A stretch of 32,134 nt of DNA from Nocardia pseudovaccinii NBRC 100343 (GCF_001613225.1 NZ_BDBY01000090.1:1-32134); one strand, 5' to 3'; counted from the stretch's first letter, positions 7,953 through 16,694 are shown. Numbers and translations are program-made. Notes: generated by a model not told the origin, from the letters alone.

Positions 7953-8708
7953 ATGTCTCGGCTACCGCTTGTATCGACCGAAATCGCCGACGCCGAGCAG
8001 GCCGACCTGCTCACCGAGGTGCAGCGCCAACTGGGCCGGGTTCCGAATCTCTACGCCGCCATGGCGAACAGCCCCGCGACACTGCGCGGATACCTGAACA
8101 TGCGCGACGCGCTCACCCGCGGCAAGCTCTCGGCCCGTATCCGCGAACAGCTGGCCCTGCTGGTCGCGAGCGAAAACGGTTGCGACTACTGCATAGCCGC
8201 GCACAGCATGCGAGCGGGGCGGATGGGTTTCACCGAGGAGGCCATCGCGGCCACCCGCGCGGCGCATGCCGATGATCCGCATGCGGATGCGGTACTGCAG
8301 GTCGCGCGCGAGGTGCTGCGATCGCGCGGCCGGGTCGACGATCACGTCATCGACTCGGCCCGCGAGCGTGGCGTGAGCGATGCCGAGTTGAGCGAGGTGG
8401 TCGGTCATATCGCACTGAATGTGCTGTCGAACTACTTCAATCACGTCGCCCAGCCGGAGCTGGACTTCCCTCCCGCCGAACCCACGAAAGGCAACACGAT
8501 GAACGCGAAATGGCGTAACGCCACCAAAGTCGCCCTGGTCGATGGGTATTCACTGCTCGACCGGGATGGACGGCCGGTTCGGACGATCGATGACGTGAAG
8601 GTGTCGATCGAGGGCGGATTCCTGCACATCAAGATCGCGGAGTCGGCCGAGGTACAGGTGGTTTCGGCGCCCGCGGTGGCGCTGGTCACTTACCGCCCCG
8701 AAGCCTGA
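7953..8708 (+). CDS. AhpD-like carboxymuconolactone decarboxylase family protein with C-terminal extension
   Basis: A 251-residue protein. Residues 1-175 are a CMD/AhpD-type domain with the redox motif ENGCDYCIAAH (Cys77, Cys80, His84), typical of peroxidase-like members that reduce peroxides or other electrophiles. After the usual family end (LDFPPAEP) come about 69 extra residues beginning MNAKWRNATKVALVDG, a separate small domain I do not recognise. Met183 is preceded by GAAAGG seven bases upstream, so the tail could also be made as a separate protein. The gene is divergent from the TetR gene and preceded by the three operators, so it is probably induced by the TetR ligand. A strong hairpin terminator follows. 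Confidence 0.9.
   Translation: MSRLPLVSTEIADAEQADLLTEVQRQLGRVPNLYAAMANSPATLRGYLNMRDALTRGKLSARIREQLALLVASENGCDYCIAAHSMRAGRMGFTEEAIAATRAAHADDPHADAVLQVAREVLRSRGRVDDHVIDSARERGVSDAELSEVVGHIALNVLSNYFNHVAQPELDFPPAEPTKGNTMNAKWRNATKVALVDGYSLLDRDGRPVRTIDDVKVSIEGGFLHIKIAESAEVQVVSAPAVALVTYRPEA
8499..8708 (+). other. Possible internal start giving a separate 69-residue product
   Basis: The in-frame ATG at 8499 has GAAAGG at 8486-8491, a better-placed ribosome site than many starts in this window. It falls exactly at the junction between the AhpD-like domain and the unrecognised tail. This could be a real internal start, or the relic of a gene that fused with its upstream neighbour by stop-codon loss. Confidence 0.35.
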
Positions 8709-8714
8709 GCATCG

Positions 8715-8761
8715 CAGACGAGAGCCCGGCCCGGTCCAGTACCGCGCCGGGCTCTCGTCTG
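8715..8761 (+). terminator. Hairpin terminator after the AhpD-like gene
   Basis: Perfect 16-bp inverted repeat: CAGACGAGAGCCCGGC at 8715-8730 and its complement at 8746-8761, with a 15-base loop. It starts seven bases after the stop and separates this unit from the copper promoter. There is no U-tract, as is usual in high-GC actinobacteria. Confidence 0.8.
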
Positions 8762-8783
8762 CATACCCGCACCCCGTACCAGC

Positions 8784-8811
8784 TTGACAATGTACCCTAG
8801 GGGGGTATGGT
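8784..8811 (+). promoter_or_regulatory. Copper-responsive promoter with CsoR-like operator
   Basis: TTGACA (8784-8789) and TATGGT (8806-8811) form a good -35/-10 pair with a 16-base spacer. The spacer holds TACCCTAGGGGGGTA (8793-8807), matching the GTACCC...GGGGTA type of operator bound by the copper sensor CsoR. Repressor bound there would block RNA polymerase and release it on Cu(I) binding. No csoR gene is visible in the window. Confidence 0.75.
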
Positions 8812-8861
8812 AGAGCCGAGTTCGACGGACGGTCCGCCGAATGATCCGAACGGAGCCCCTG

Positions 8862-9767
8862 ATGAACGCAGCAAGCAAGTTCACCGGCTTCACCCTCGGT
8901 CTCGCGGCGGTCTTCGGGATCGCACTGGCCGTCGGTGCCACGCTCGGGCCGGAACCCACCGAGTCCGCGCACGACGCGAAGGGGCGCGAGGCTATGAGCG
9001 AGTCCGAGGAGCTGCCCGCCGGACTCATGGCCAGCGAAAACGGCTACACCCTGCGCTTGGACACCGCGCAGACCACCGCGGCGGCGAATGTTCCGCTGCG
9101 GTTTCGCATCCTGAACCGCGACGGCGCACCCGTCACCAGCTACGTGCGCAGCCACGACAAGGATCTGCACCTCATCGTGGTCCGCCGCGATATGGCCGCC
9201 TTCCAGCACGTGCATCCGGTACTCGACCAGGCCGGAGCCTGGAGCGTCCCGCTGGATCTCACCCGCGCCGGTGACTACCGGGTCTTCGCCGACTTCACAC
9301 CCGATGGCGGTAAGAATCTGACGCTCGGCGCCGATCTTCGGGTCGCGGGCAACTACGACGCGCAGGCACTGCCCGCGCCGTCGACTACCGCGCAGGTCGG
9401 CGAGTACACCGTCGCGCTGAACGGCACGGTCACGCCGGGCCAGGCCTCGAAGGTCGTGCTCTCGGTCAGCCGCAATGGCAAACCGGTCACCGATCTGCAG
9501 CCCTACCTGGGGGCCTATGGTCACCTCGTGGCATTGCGCGCCGCCGATCTCGCCTATTTGCACGTCCATCCGGAGGGCAGCCCCGGCGACGGTATGACCC
9601 CGGCCGGACCAGGCATTACCTTCTACGTCGATGCGCCGAGCACGGGCGACTACCGACTCTTCCTGGATTTCCAGCACCAAGGCGTGGTTCGCACCGCCGA
9701 ATTCACCCTCTCGGTTGCCGGTTCCGCGCCCATCCCGGCAGCCGAACCTGCCGGACACGGCCACTGA
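8862..9767 (+). CDS. His-rich exported protein of the copper operon (two repeated domains)
   Basis: A 301-residue protein, probably membrane-anchored or exported: a hydrophobic segment at about residues 9-27 follows a short basic start. The body is an internal duplication. Repeat 1 has [17 protein letters not shown] and ends near [14 protein letters not shown]; repeat 2 has [17 protein letters not shown] and ends near [13 protein letters not shown]. Each carries an HxH pair plus an upstream His, and the chain ends GHGH, all suitable for extracytoplasmic metal binding. The ATG at 8862 is chosen for GGAG at 8852-8855; the ATG at 8841 has no such site. It lies behind the CsoR-like promoter and 34 bases before copA. 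Role inferred: periplasmic copper binding or handover. No exact family name is known to me. Confidence 0.85.
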   Translation: MNAASKFTGFTLGLAAVFGIALAVGATLGPEPTESAHDAKGREAMSESEELPAGLMASENGYTLRLDTAQTTAAANVPLRFRILNRDGAPVTSYVRSHDKDLHLIVVRRDMAAFQHVHPVLDQAGAWSVPLDLTRAGDYRVFADFTPDGGKNLTLGADLRVAGNYDAQALPAPSTTAQVGEYTVALNGTVTPGQASKVVLSVSRNGKPVTDLQPYLGAYGHLVALRAADLAYLHVHPEGSPGDGMTPAGPGITFYVDAPSTGDYRLFLDFQHQGVVRTAEFTLSVAGSAPIPAAEPAGHGH

Positions 9768-9801
9768 TCACTACCCTGAGTCGCACAGAACGGAGCACAC
9801 G

Positions 9802-12084
9802 ATGACCACCGCGACACAACCATCCGCCGGACAGGTCGAATTGGTGATCGGTGGCATGACCTGCGCGTCCTGCGCCAATCGCATCGAGAAGAAGCTGAAC
9901 AGGCTCGACGGCGTCACCGCGACGGTCAACTATGCGACGGAGAAGGCGCGGGTCGACTTCAGCGGTGATATCTCACCGGAGCAGTTGATCGCCACCGTGG
10001 AACAGGCCGGTTATACCGCCGCACTGCCAATCGAGGAGCCCGGGGAAACGGCCACGGAAGAGGATCCGACGGCGGCGCTGCGGACCCGGCTGCTGGTTTC
10101 GCTGGTGCTGACGGTTCCGGTCATCGCGCTGGCGATGGTGCCCGCACTCCAGGTCGACAACTGGCAGTGGCTTTCGCTGACGCTGGCCGCGCCGGTCGTG
10201 GTGTGGGGCGCACTACCCTTCCACCGCGCCGCGTTGGCCAACCTGCGGCATGGCACCGCCACCATGGACACCCTGGTCTCGATGGGCACGCTCGCGGCGT
10301 TCGGCTGGTCGCTGTATGCGCTGTTCTGGGGCACGGCCGGGATGCCCGGCATGAAGCATCCGTTCGAGTTGACCATCGCGCGGATGGACGGCACCGGCAG
10401 CATCTACCTGGAGGCCGCGGCGGGCGTCACCACCTTCATCCTGGCCGGACGCTACTTCGAGGCGCGCTCGAAGCGGCGGGCCGGGGCGGCGCTGCGGGCG
10501 CTGCTCGAGCTGGGCGCGAAGGAAGTCTCGGTGCTGCGCGGTACAGGGGGACGGCAGCCGACGGAGTCGGCGGGGTGGGCAAACGCAGTGGAGCAGCGAA
10601 TTCCGGTCGAGCAGTTGAGCGTTGGCGACACGTTCGTGGTGCGGCCCGGTGAGAAGATCGCCACCGACGGCGTGGTCGTCGAGGGTTCCTCGGCGGTCGA
10701 CGCCTCGATGCTCACCGGCGAATCGGTGCCGGTGGAGGTCGCTCCCGAGGATGCGGTGGTCGGCGCGACGGTCAATGTCGGCGGCCGGATCGTGGTGCGT
10801 GCCAATCGCATCGGCGCCGACACCCAGCTGGCTCAGATGGCGAAACTGGTCGAGGAAGCGCAAACCGGTAAGGCGCAAGCGCAGCGGTTGGCGGACCGGA
10901 TCTCCGGGATCTTCGTGCCGATCGTGATCGCACTGTCGGTCGCGACGCTCGGATTCTGGTTGGGCACCGGCGGTTCGGTCGCCGCGGCCTTTACTGCCGC
11001 GGTCGCGGTTCTGATCATCGCCTGCCCCTGCGCCCTCGGGCTGGCCACGCCGACGGCACTGCTGGTCGGCACCGGGCGCGGTGCGCAGCTCGGCGTTCTG
11101 ATCAAGGGTCCGGAGGTGCTGGAGTCGACCCGTCGGGTGGATACCGTGGTGCTCGACAAGACCGGCACCGTCACCACCGGCAAGATGACCCTGCTGGATG
11201 TCATTGCCGCCGAAGGTGAGGACACCGCCGAGGTGCTGGCGCTGGCCGGGGCGCTGGAGGATTCGTCGGAGCACCCGATCGCCCAGGCGATCGCCAAGGG
11301 TGCCCGGGACAAGGTCGGTGTGCTGCGGCAGGTCGAGGATTTCGCGAATATCGAGGGCCTCGGCGTGCAGGGTGTGGTGGACGGCCATGCGGTGATCGTC
11401 GGGCGCGCAAGGCTGCTCGCGGACTGGTCGCAACACCTGGACGGCGACCTCGAGCAGGCCATGCACACTGCCGAAACCGATGGCAGGACCGCCGTCGCGG
11501 TGGGTTGGGACGGTCGGGCACGCGGCGTGCTCGTGGTCGCGGATGCGGTGAAACCCACTTCCGCCGACGCGATCTCGCAGCTGAAGGCGCTCGGTCTCAC
11601 CCCGATCATGCTGACCGGCGACAATGCCGCCGCGGCGAAAGCCATTGCGGCGCAGGTCGGTATCGATGAGGTGATCGCGGAGGTGCTGCCCGCCGACAAG
11701 GTCGACGCCGTCAAGCGGCTGCAGGCCGAGGGCAAGGTGGTGGCGATGGTCGGCGACGGCGTCAACGATGCCGCGGCCCTGGCCCAGGCCGACCTCGGCC
11801 TGGCGATGGGCACCGGAACCGATGTCGCCATCGAGGCCAGCGACCTGACCCTGGTCCGCGGTGACTTGCGCGCGGCCGCCGATGCGATCCGGCTGTCCCG
11901 CAGGACCCTCGGCACCATCAAGGGCAATCTGTTCTGGGCTTTCGCCTACAACGTCGCGGCGATTCCGCTGGCCATGGCCGGACTGCTGAACCCGATGCTC
12001 GCGGGCGCCGCGATGGCGTTCTCCTCGGTCTTCGTGGTCAGCAACAGTCTGCGCTTGCGCGGCTTCCGCTCCACCGCGCAATAG
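9802..12084 (+). CDS. copA: Cu+-exporting P1B-type ATPase (CopA-like)
   Basis: A 760-residue copper ATPase. One N-terminal heavy-metal domain carries GMTCASC (Cys21, Cys24). The transport motif CPC is at 408-410, the phosphorylated Asp of DKTGT at 452, the HP dipeptide occurs in [10 protein letters not shown], and the hinge GDGVND is at 651-656. The last membrane helices contain [10 protein letters not shown] and [15 protein letters not shown], the YN and MxxSS signatures of the Cu+/Ag+ subgroup. It should pump Cu(I) out of the cytoplasm using ATP. GGAG at 9792-9795 supports the ATG at 9802; an in-frame extension upstream overlaps the preceding gene and is rejected. It is co-transcribed with the His-rich protein and ends within a strong terminator. 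Confidence 0.97.
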   Translation: MTTATQPSAGQVELVIGGMTCASCANRIEKKLNRLDGVTATVNYATEKARVDFSGDISPEQLIATVEQAGYTAALPIEEPGETATEEDPTAALRTRLLVSLVLTVPVIALAMVPALQVDNWQWLSLTLAAPVVVWGALPFHRAALANLRHGTATMDTLVSMGTLAAFGWSLYALFWGTAGMPGMKHPFELTIARMDGTGSIYLEAAAGVTTFILAGRYFEARSKRRAGAALRALLELGAKEVSVLRGTGGRQPTESAGWANAVEQRIPVEQLSVGDTFVVRPGEKIATDGVVVEGSSAVDASMLTGESVPVEVAPEDAVVGATVNVGGRIVVRANRIGADTQLAQMAKLVEEAQTGKAQAQRLADRISGIFVPIVIALSVATLGFWLGTGGSVAAAFTAAVAVLIIACPCALGLATPTALLVGTGRGAQLGVLIKGPEVLESTRRVDTVVLDKTGTVTTGKMTLLDVIAAEGEDTAEVLALAGALEDSSEHPIAQAIAKGARDKVGVLRQVEDFANIEGLGVQGVVDGHAVIVGRARLLADWSQHLDGDLEQAMHTAETDGRTAVAVGWDGRARGVLVVADAVKPTSADAISQLKALGLTPIMLTGDNAAAAKAIAAQVGIDEVIAEVLPADKVDAVKRLQAEGKVVAMVGDGVNDAAALAQADLGLAMGTGTDVAIEASDLTLVRGDLRAAADAIRLSRRTLGTIKGNLFWAFAYNVAAIPLAMAGLLNPMLAGAAMAFSSVFVVSNSLRLRGFRSTAQ

Positions 12085-12129
12085 GAATCGGGCGGGACGG
12101 CGTCCACGGCCGTCCCGCCCGATTCCTAT
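12081..12129 (+). terminator. Strong inverted-repeat terminator after copA
   Basis: Perfect 21-bp inverted repeat (12081-12101 and 12109-12129) around a 7-base loop. The left arm begins ATAGGAATCGGGCGGGACGG and includes the copA stop codon. As a symmetric structure it can also terminate the small minus-strand ORF that ends at 12133. Confidence 0.88.
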
Positions 12130-12132
12130 GGC

Positions 12133-12234
12133 TCACTGCGGAATGCCGCTATTTGCCAGACCCATCGCGGCACTTCCGGTGGCCCATGCGGCAGCGGCAC
12201 TTCCGGTCATGCCCAAAAGGGAAAGCAGAATCAT
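12133..12234 (-). CDS. Putative 33-residue small hydrophobic peptide
   Basis: A 33-codon ORF. The product begins MILLSLLGMTGSAAAAWATG and ends SAAMGLANSGIPQ; it is hydrophobic and contains a doubled TGSAA element (residues 10-14 and 19-23). AAAGG at 12243-12247 (minus strand) lies eight bases before the ATG, an almost ideal ribosome site. The stop is followed directly by the symmetric copA terminator, which would serve it too. Size and composition suggest a membrane-associated or secreted micropeptide; no function is known to me. Chance occurrence cannot be excluded. Confidence 0.5.
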   Translation of the reverse strand: MILLSLLGMTGSAAAAWATGSAAMGLANSGIPQ

Positions 12235-12501
12235 CGGTTCGACCTTTCGTAGAGCAACGATCAGCAATCGAAAACTACTGCGGCCCAAGGGCGTCCGCAA
12301 TCAGCTGCGCGATACTCTCGGCAACCTCTCGCGACATTGCCAGTCAATTCCCAGCAAGAAAATTTCGCGTTTACCTGAGCGCGGTCGACGCCCGCTGAAC
12401 CGGTTCGCCCAGTGGACTATCGCCTGGACGCTTGTGCGCCTGTCGAGGCAGTGTCGACAGGCCGGTCACCACAGCCCGTCACCGCACTCAGGAGCCAGCC
12501 G

Positions 12502-12738
12502 ATGCCCATCATGAACAATCCCGAAGTCCCTCCCGCCGTACACGTTCACATCGAGCGGAACGCCGATGCGATCCGCCCGATCGGACCGCTCGAGGTGACC
12601 GTCACCACGGAGCTGGTCGACAAGTTCTCCAGCGGCGCAAGGCAATTGATTTCACGATCGGCACCGGTTCGCGACGAGGGCGATCCCCCTGGACCGGTTC
12701 GTGACGAAGGCGGGCCGCCCACCAAAGACGAGCTGTAA
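12502..12738 (+). CDS. Small hypothetical protein with C-terminal tandem repeat
   Basis: A 78-residue soluble protein of unknown function. The ATG at 12502 has GGAG at 12491-12494; an upstream in-frame ATG at 12412 lacks one. Residues 1-52 look like a short mixed fold (PPAVHVHIERNADAIRPIGP and VTVTTELVDKFSSG). The tail contains two copies of a Pro/Asp/Glu-rich decapeptide, PVRDEGDPPG and PVRDEGGPPT, matching two 30-bp DNA repeats. It ends 24 bases before the large LGFP protein gene on the same strand, so the two probably form an operon. No signal peptide is visible. Confidence 0.65.
   Translation: MPIMNNPEVPPAVHVHIERNADAIRPIGPLEVTVTTELVDKFSSGARQLISRSAPVRDEGDPPGPVRDEGGPPTKDEL
12663..12722 (+). 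repeat. Two 30-bp coding repeats
   Basis: ACCGGTTCGCGACGAGGGCG (12663-12682) recurs as ACCGGTTCGTGACGAAGGCG (12693-12712), 30 bases apart. They encode the PVRDEG decapeptide twice. The length is a multiple of three, so copy-number change would keep the frame. Confidence 0.8.
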
Positions 12739-12762
12739 GGATCTCAGCGAGGTGGATCTGCG

Positions 12763-14826
12763 ATGGTTCGATTCATAACAATGCGGCGGCCCGACGGAGC
12801 GAGCGGAATGCGGCGGATCTTGGCGCTGTTCCTCGCGGTTTGCTGTTCGGTAGGTGCGAATAATGCTGCAGCCCAAACAGATGCGGGTGCACAGCGCGCA
12901 CCGTTGACAGTCGCCTCCGGCGATTGGGGCAAACTATCGGGAAGTCCGGCTCGGCAGATAAAAGCGATCTACTTCTTTCCCGGAAACCCAAGGGCCGCGG
13001 CACTGCATCTCTACACCCAAACTCCGCTGAACCCGCAGGTCGACTTCCATTGGTCCGACGACCCCGCGGCGCGAACCGCAACGGTTTCACGTATGCGAGA
13101 GGTCGGCGCCAATACGATCTTCGAAGTCTACAAAGGGTATGAAGATTGTGGTCCGAATTTCATGGATTACACGCTCGACGCCTTCATGGGACTTTGGGAC
13201 GTTTTGGATCAGGAAAATGCCCAGCCTCCTATGAAAATCGTTCCGTCGATGGAGGAAATCTGGGATATCCGTCATCCCGACGGAAGTTGCCCACTGCGGT
13301 TCAATGTAGCGGATGCGTTGAACCCGGTGAACCTCGAGGTCGCAATCGACCACGTCGCGGGTTTGGTGAATATCATCAAGTCCAGAAATAAGATGGCACA
13401 CTGGGCGCAGATGTTCGACCGCACCGGCACGCCACGCTACGCAATCAATCTGCCCGGCGCCGGGTCCAAGCACATTGCTCCGCTCGACGATTCAAAATTC
13501 ATCACCGCACTCGATACTCTCGCGCGCGAAGTCGAGGCCAAAACGACGGTCAAGATCGGCTTTACCCTGGACCCGATAGTACGAGGCCGGTCAGAGTACA
13601 GTCTCACCCGCCGCAACGGCGAAGACGTCCAGGTGGCAGATCTGAGCACCTCCGAATCCCTCCTTGCGATAGTGCCCTTCATATCAGAATTGGATGGCAT
13701 CGCCGCGTTCTGCAGTCCACGAGCGAGCGACGGCGGCATGGTCGACTGCAACGCATTCCCAGAGGAATACCAGAAGGTAATGCGTTACAAGAAGAATTTC
13801 ATCAAAGGTTGGGCCGCAAAAGGTGTGCCGACCTTCTTGGATTTGGACCGCGGCTACGACGGCCACCTCGTCGACAACCCCGCAGCGCTCAACCCGCCGG
13901 GGAAAGGTGTGATCATCGGTGACGAATCCGAACGAGCCCTGGACTGGCTGAACGTGCAGAGCGAGATCAAGGGCCATCAGGGCGATGGAAATCCCGGCGT
14001 AGTCGGCGTCATCTACAACACGTGGAATGGTTACACCGAGGGTATCGCAGGCGTACCGACCACCAGACCCGCCTGGAACGAAAAAGGGACGAATCAAGAC
14101 CTTGATCCATCCGCGCCCGGACCAGGAGTCCTGCTTCCGGTGCCCAAACCGTACACGCGCACACAATGTGGGCAATGGTGCGAAAAATACGATTTCGGAA
14201 ATATCGACCTCATGTGGTTGCAGAGCGTCTTCGCAGTCGACCCGGGACTGTGTGATCATTACTACTACGAGTTTCGGCCAGATCCCGGCGGGGATTACCA
14301 GCCACAGCCGGTGTACCACGTCTTCGGCAGCATCTGCGAAAAGTTCACACAACGTTACGGGCAAATCGGTGTCCTTGGCGTTCCGCGTGGAGATTCGAAC
14401 AATGCCGATATTCCGAGTTGGGTATACCAGGAATTCGCCAACGGTCGTGTCTACTGGAACGGGGCGACCGGCGCTCACGAAGTCCACGGCGGTATCTATG
14501 CGCATTACCACTCGCTCGGCCTCGAAAACGGAGCGCTCGGGGCTCCACTCACCGATGAAACGGGGACACCCGATGGCCGCGGCTTTTTCAACGCCTTCCA
14601 GAACGGTTCGATCTATTGGACCCCACAAACCTTGGGACAAGGTGTCTGGAGCGGCGTCCGCGACGAGTGGGCACGCCTGGGATATGAGCGCGGTTGGCTC
14701 GGCTACCCGACGAGCGATACGCGGCCGAAAGGCGCTTTGTGCTCGGGCTCGATGTCGAACACATTCGAGCACGGCGAAATCGAATGGTGCCCGAGCGACG
14801 GCCGCGTCGAGGTGAACCGCTATTAA
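12763..14826 (+). CDS. Secreted glycoside-hydrolase-like protein with C-terminal LGFP repeats
   Basis: A 687-residue exported protein. GAGGTGG (12749-12755) supports the ATG. A long basic n-region is followed by a hydrophobic core (about 18-30) and a likely cleavage after NNAAA. Residues ~65-460 look like a TIM-barrel carbohydrate enzyme: IKAIYFFPG at the start, acidic IVPSMEEIWDI in the middle and VIYNTWNGYTEG near 420, the WN-x-(Y/W)-x-E type of motif seen in several GH99/GH71-like families. Residues ~530-687 hold about three LGFP repeats (GVLGVPRGD, GALGAPLTDE, GWLGYPTSD), which attach proteins to mycolyl-arabinogalactan walls. A role in wall polysaccharide turnover is inferred. The gene uses more A/T-ending codons than its neighbours, a possible sign of transfer. 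The hydrolase assignment is tentative; LGFP is solid. Confidence 0.82.
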   Translation: MVRFITMRRPDGASGMRRILALFLAVCCSVGANNAAAQTDAGAQRAPLTVASGDWGKLSGSPARQIKAIYFFPGNPRAAALHLYTQTPLNPQVDFHWSDDPAARTATVSRMREVGANTIFEVYKGYEDCGPNFMDYTLDAFMGLWDVLDQENAQPPMKIVPSMEEIWDIRHPDGSCPLRFNVADALNPVNLEVAIDHVAGLVNIIKSRNKMAHWAQMFDRTGTPRYAINLPGAGSKHIAPLDDSKFITALDTLAREVEAKTTVKIGFTLDPIVRGRSEYSLTRRNGEDVQVADLSTSESLLAIVPFISELDGIAAFCSPRASDGGMVDCNAFPEEYQKVMRYKKNFIKGWAAKGVPTFLDLDRGYDGHLVDNPAALNPPGKGVIIGDESERALDWLNVQSEIKGHQGDGNPGVVGVIYNTWNGYTEGIAGVPTTRPAWNEKGTNQDLDPSAPGPGVLLPVPKPYTRTQCGQWCEKYDFGNIDLMWLQSVFAVDPGLCDHYYYEFRPDPGGDYQPQPVYHVFGSICEKFTQRYGQIGVLGVPRGDSNNADIPSWVYQEFANGRVYWNGATGAHEVHGGIYAHYHSLGLENGALGAPLTDETGTPDGRGFFNAFQNGSIYWTPQTLGQGVWSGVRDEWARLGYERGWLGYPTSDTRPKGALCSGSMSNTFEHGEIEWCPSDGRVEVNRY

Positions 14827-14831
14827 GAGCA

Positions 14832-15488
14832 TTACCGTCGGTCACGTTGCGAGAACAGCGTTGCTCCGGCACCGGTGAGCTGGTCCCATGCGTGCTGGCG
14901 ACCGGTCACGATCAGGAGCAGGGCGGCGACCGGGCCGGTGATGGTGGATCCGTCGCCTGCGGCCCAGTCGGTGTCGGTTGCGGCGAGGCGGTAGCCGGTG
15001 AATTTCTTGCGGGCGTGGAATGGGGCGCCCATTGTCCAGATTCGGTGGATGGCCGCTCGCGCGGCGGCGACCGCCATTTCGCGGGTGATGCCGAGTGGGA
15101 CCGCGATGTCTTGGCCGTGCACCAGCAGGTCCATCAGGCGATCGGCCGGTGTGGTGCCGACCGCCGTGACCCGTGCGTCGATGCTGTCGCGCAACTCGCC
15201 GAGCAGCTGCTGGGTCGGGATGTGGTCCGCGTGACGAATGGCGGTATCGCGGATCGCCCGGTCCAGGCTGCCGCGGGCGCGGATCACATTGATCAGGATC
15301 CAGCCGATCGAGGCCCGGGCCGACAGCACGACGTGCGCGACGACGTCGCGTACCCGCCAGCCATCGCACAGTGAAGGATGGTCCCAGTCGGCTTCCGACA
15401 GCGGCTCCAATAGCTCGACGAGACTGGCTCGCTCGGTGGCGACTGCCCGCCAGATCTGGTCGGTGCTCATCATGGTGTCCTCGGCCAT
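14832..15488 (-). CDS. DinB-fold maleylpyruvate isomerase family protein (mycothiol-associated)
   Basis: A 218-residue protein of the DinB-like family that includes mycothiol-dependent maleylpyruvate isomerase. The N terminus has the family pattern EPLSEADWDHPSLCDGWRVR followed by DVVAHV (His52), and later DLLVHGQDIA; these histidines form the usual three-His metal site. Relatives use mycothiol as cofactor or detoxify electrophiles; the actual substrate is unknown. The ATG at 15488 is chosen because AAGGAG lies about eight bases upstream; a longer frame reaches into the MerR gene. It is divergent from the MerR regulator and shares its operator region, and is convergent with the LGFP gene, five bases apart. 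Confidence 0.85.
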   Translation of the reverse strand: MAEDTMMSTDQIWRAVATERASLVELLEPLSEADWDHPSLCDGWRVRDVVAHVVLSARASIGWILINVIRARGSLDRAIRDTAIRHADHIPTQQLLGELRDSIDARVTAVGTTPADRLMDLLVHGQDIAVPLGITREMAVAAARAAIHRIWTMGAPFHARKKFTGYRLAATDTDWAAGDGSTITGPVAALLLIVTGRQHAWDQLTGAGATLFSQRDRR

Positions 15489-15528
15489 CCGCGTATCTCC
15501 TTGTCCCGGTGGGTGTTCCAGTAGGGTA

Positions 15529-15553
15529 GGAACTCCACCGAGGTGGAGGTTCC
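15529..15553. promoter_or_regulatory. MerR-type operator in the divergent promoter
   Basis: GGAACTCCACC and GGTGGAGGTTCC face each other around a two-base centre, an imperfect inverted repeat of 25 bases. MerR proteins bind such dyads inside long promoter spacers. It lies between the MerR gene and the divergent DinB-type gene, so it probably controls both. On the minus strand it is followed by TACCCT, a possible -10. Confidence 0.6.
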
Positions 15554-15560
15554 AGCGAAT

Positions 15561-16490
15561 GTGACCGAGAACACACACCGCGACGGTCTCGTGAGTATCG
15601 GGGAGCTGTCGCGAGTCACCGGGGTACCGGTCCGCACGCTCCGCTTCTACTGCGACAACGGGGTACTGGAGTCACGGCGCAGCGGGGGCGGCCACCGGTT
15701 GTTCGATCCGGCGACCACGGTCGATCAGGTGCTGCTGGTGCGTCGGCTCCGAACGCTCGGCCTGAGCCTGTCGGCGATCATCGAGGTTCTCACCGGCAGC
15801 CAGTCGATCGCCGATGCGATCGCCGCGGAACGCGCCGCACTCGACACCGAACTCGGCGTGCTTTCCTGGCGGCGTGCATCGCTACGCGCGGTCGAGGACG
15901 CGCCACCCGCCGAACGCGCCCGACGATTGGAACTGCTTGCGTCCGTACAGGATCGGGACCGCGCACACGACAATCTGGTGACGTTCTGGCGGGCACTGCT
16001 CGCCCCGATCCCACCGGCACTGTTCGACGGATTCATCGAGATGAACGTCCCGCGGCTACCCGCCGATCCAACCCCTGAGCACATCGTCGCATTCGCCGAA
16101 CTCACCACCCACATCACCGATCCCGCAAGCACCGCCGCGATGTCACGGCAGCTCTGGCGGACGAACCCGACCCGAATCCACGACAAACTCGCACTGGTCA
16201 CCGGTGTCGCCGAAGCATGCGCGGCCGTGGACTCGCTCGGCACACAACCACATCCGGGCCCAGAACTCGACCGGTTCATCGACGCGCACGCCACCGCCCG
16301 GCGCGACCGCGACACTCCACGTCTGCGACACCGGCTCCTCGGCAACGCACCCGACAACGACCCGCACATCCATCGCTACTGGAAACTCACCGGCGAGATC
16401 ACCGGAACCACCACCGCCGGAGCTGCTCTCTACTGGCTGTACAAAGCACTCGCACAGTGGGCCGACATGGCCGATGACGTCCGCGCGTGA
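15561..16490 (+). CDS. MerR family transcriptional regulator
   Basis: A 309-residue regulator if the GTG at 15561 is used; an earlier in-frame GTG at 15543 lies inside the operator and is less likely. Residues 11-80 form the MerR winged HTH: LVSIGELSRVTGVPVRTLRF, then the wing YCDNGVLESRRSGGGHRLFD, then the helical RLRTLGLSLSAIIEVL block. The ~200-residue C-terminal part is much larger than in metal-sensing MerR proteins and has no Cys cluster, so a small-molecule sensor is more likely. It is divergent from the DinB-type enzyme, its presumed target. Confidence 0.9.
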   Translation: MTENTHRDGLVSIGELSRVTGVPVRTLRFYCDNGVLESRRSGGGHRLFDPATTVDQVLLVRRLRTLGLSLSAIIEVLTGSQSIADAIAAERAALDTELGVLSWRRASLRAVEDAPPAERARRLELLASVQDRDRAHDNLVTFWRALLAPIPPALFDGFIEMNVPRLPADPTPEHIVAFAELTTHITDPASTAAMSRQLWRTNPTRIHDKLALVTGVAEACAAVDSLGTQPHPGPELDRFIDAHATARRDRDTPRLRHRLLGNAPDNDPHIHRYWKLTGEITGTTTAGAALYWLYKALAQWADMADDVRA

Positions 16491-16633
16491 CCAGCCGGAA
16501 CTGTTCGACCCGACCGGAATGCGGAGATCGCGCCCGGCAAGTGCTCATGCGATAGACAGCGGTCAGTTCGGCAAGCAGCCCAACAGGCGGTTGGTACGGA
16601 GTTCGGCCTCCGAATCGTCGCGAGTCGGCCCGC

Positions 16634-16694
16634 AACTGGTTGCACAACGGGATCAGTTCAGGTAAATTCCCAACTGATTGCACATTGCAATCAG
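16634..16694 (+). promoter_or_regulatory. Two copies of a 23-bp operator-like element before the DHFR-like gene
   Basis: AACTGGTTGCACAACGGGATCAG (split as AACTGGTTGCAC and AACGGGATCAG) at 16634-16656 recurs at 16672-16694 with six changes, 38 bases apart. The second copy contains a perfect dyad CTGATTGCA-N3-TGCAATCAG that runs into the ribosome site at 16693-16700. A bound protein would block both transcription and initiation. No obvious cognate regulator is adjacent apart from the MerR gene. Confidence 0.6.

Noticed and set aside
10213..12081. 622-codon minus-strand frame opposite copA
   Set aside because: Antisense shadow of a certain gene; composition is typical of the reverse of GC-rich codons.
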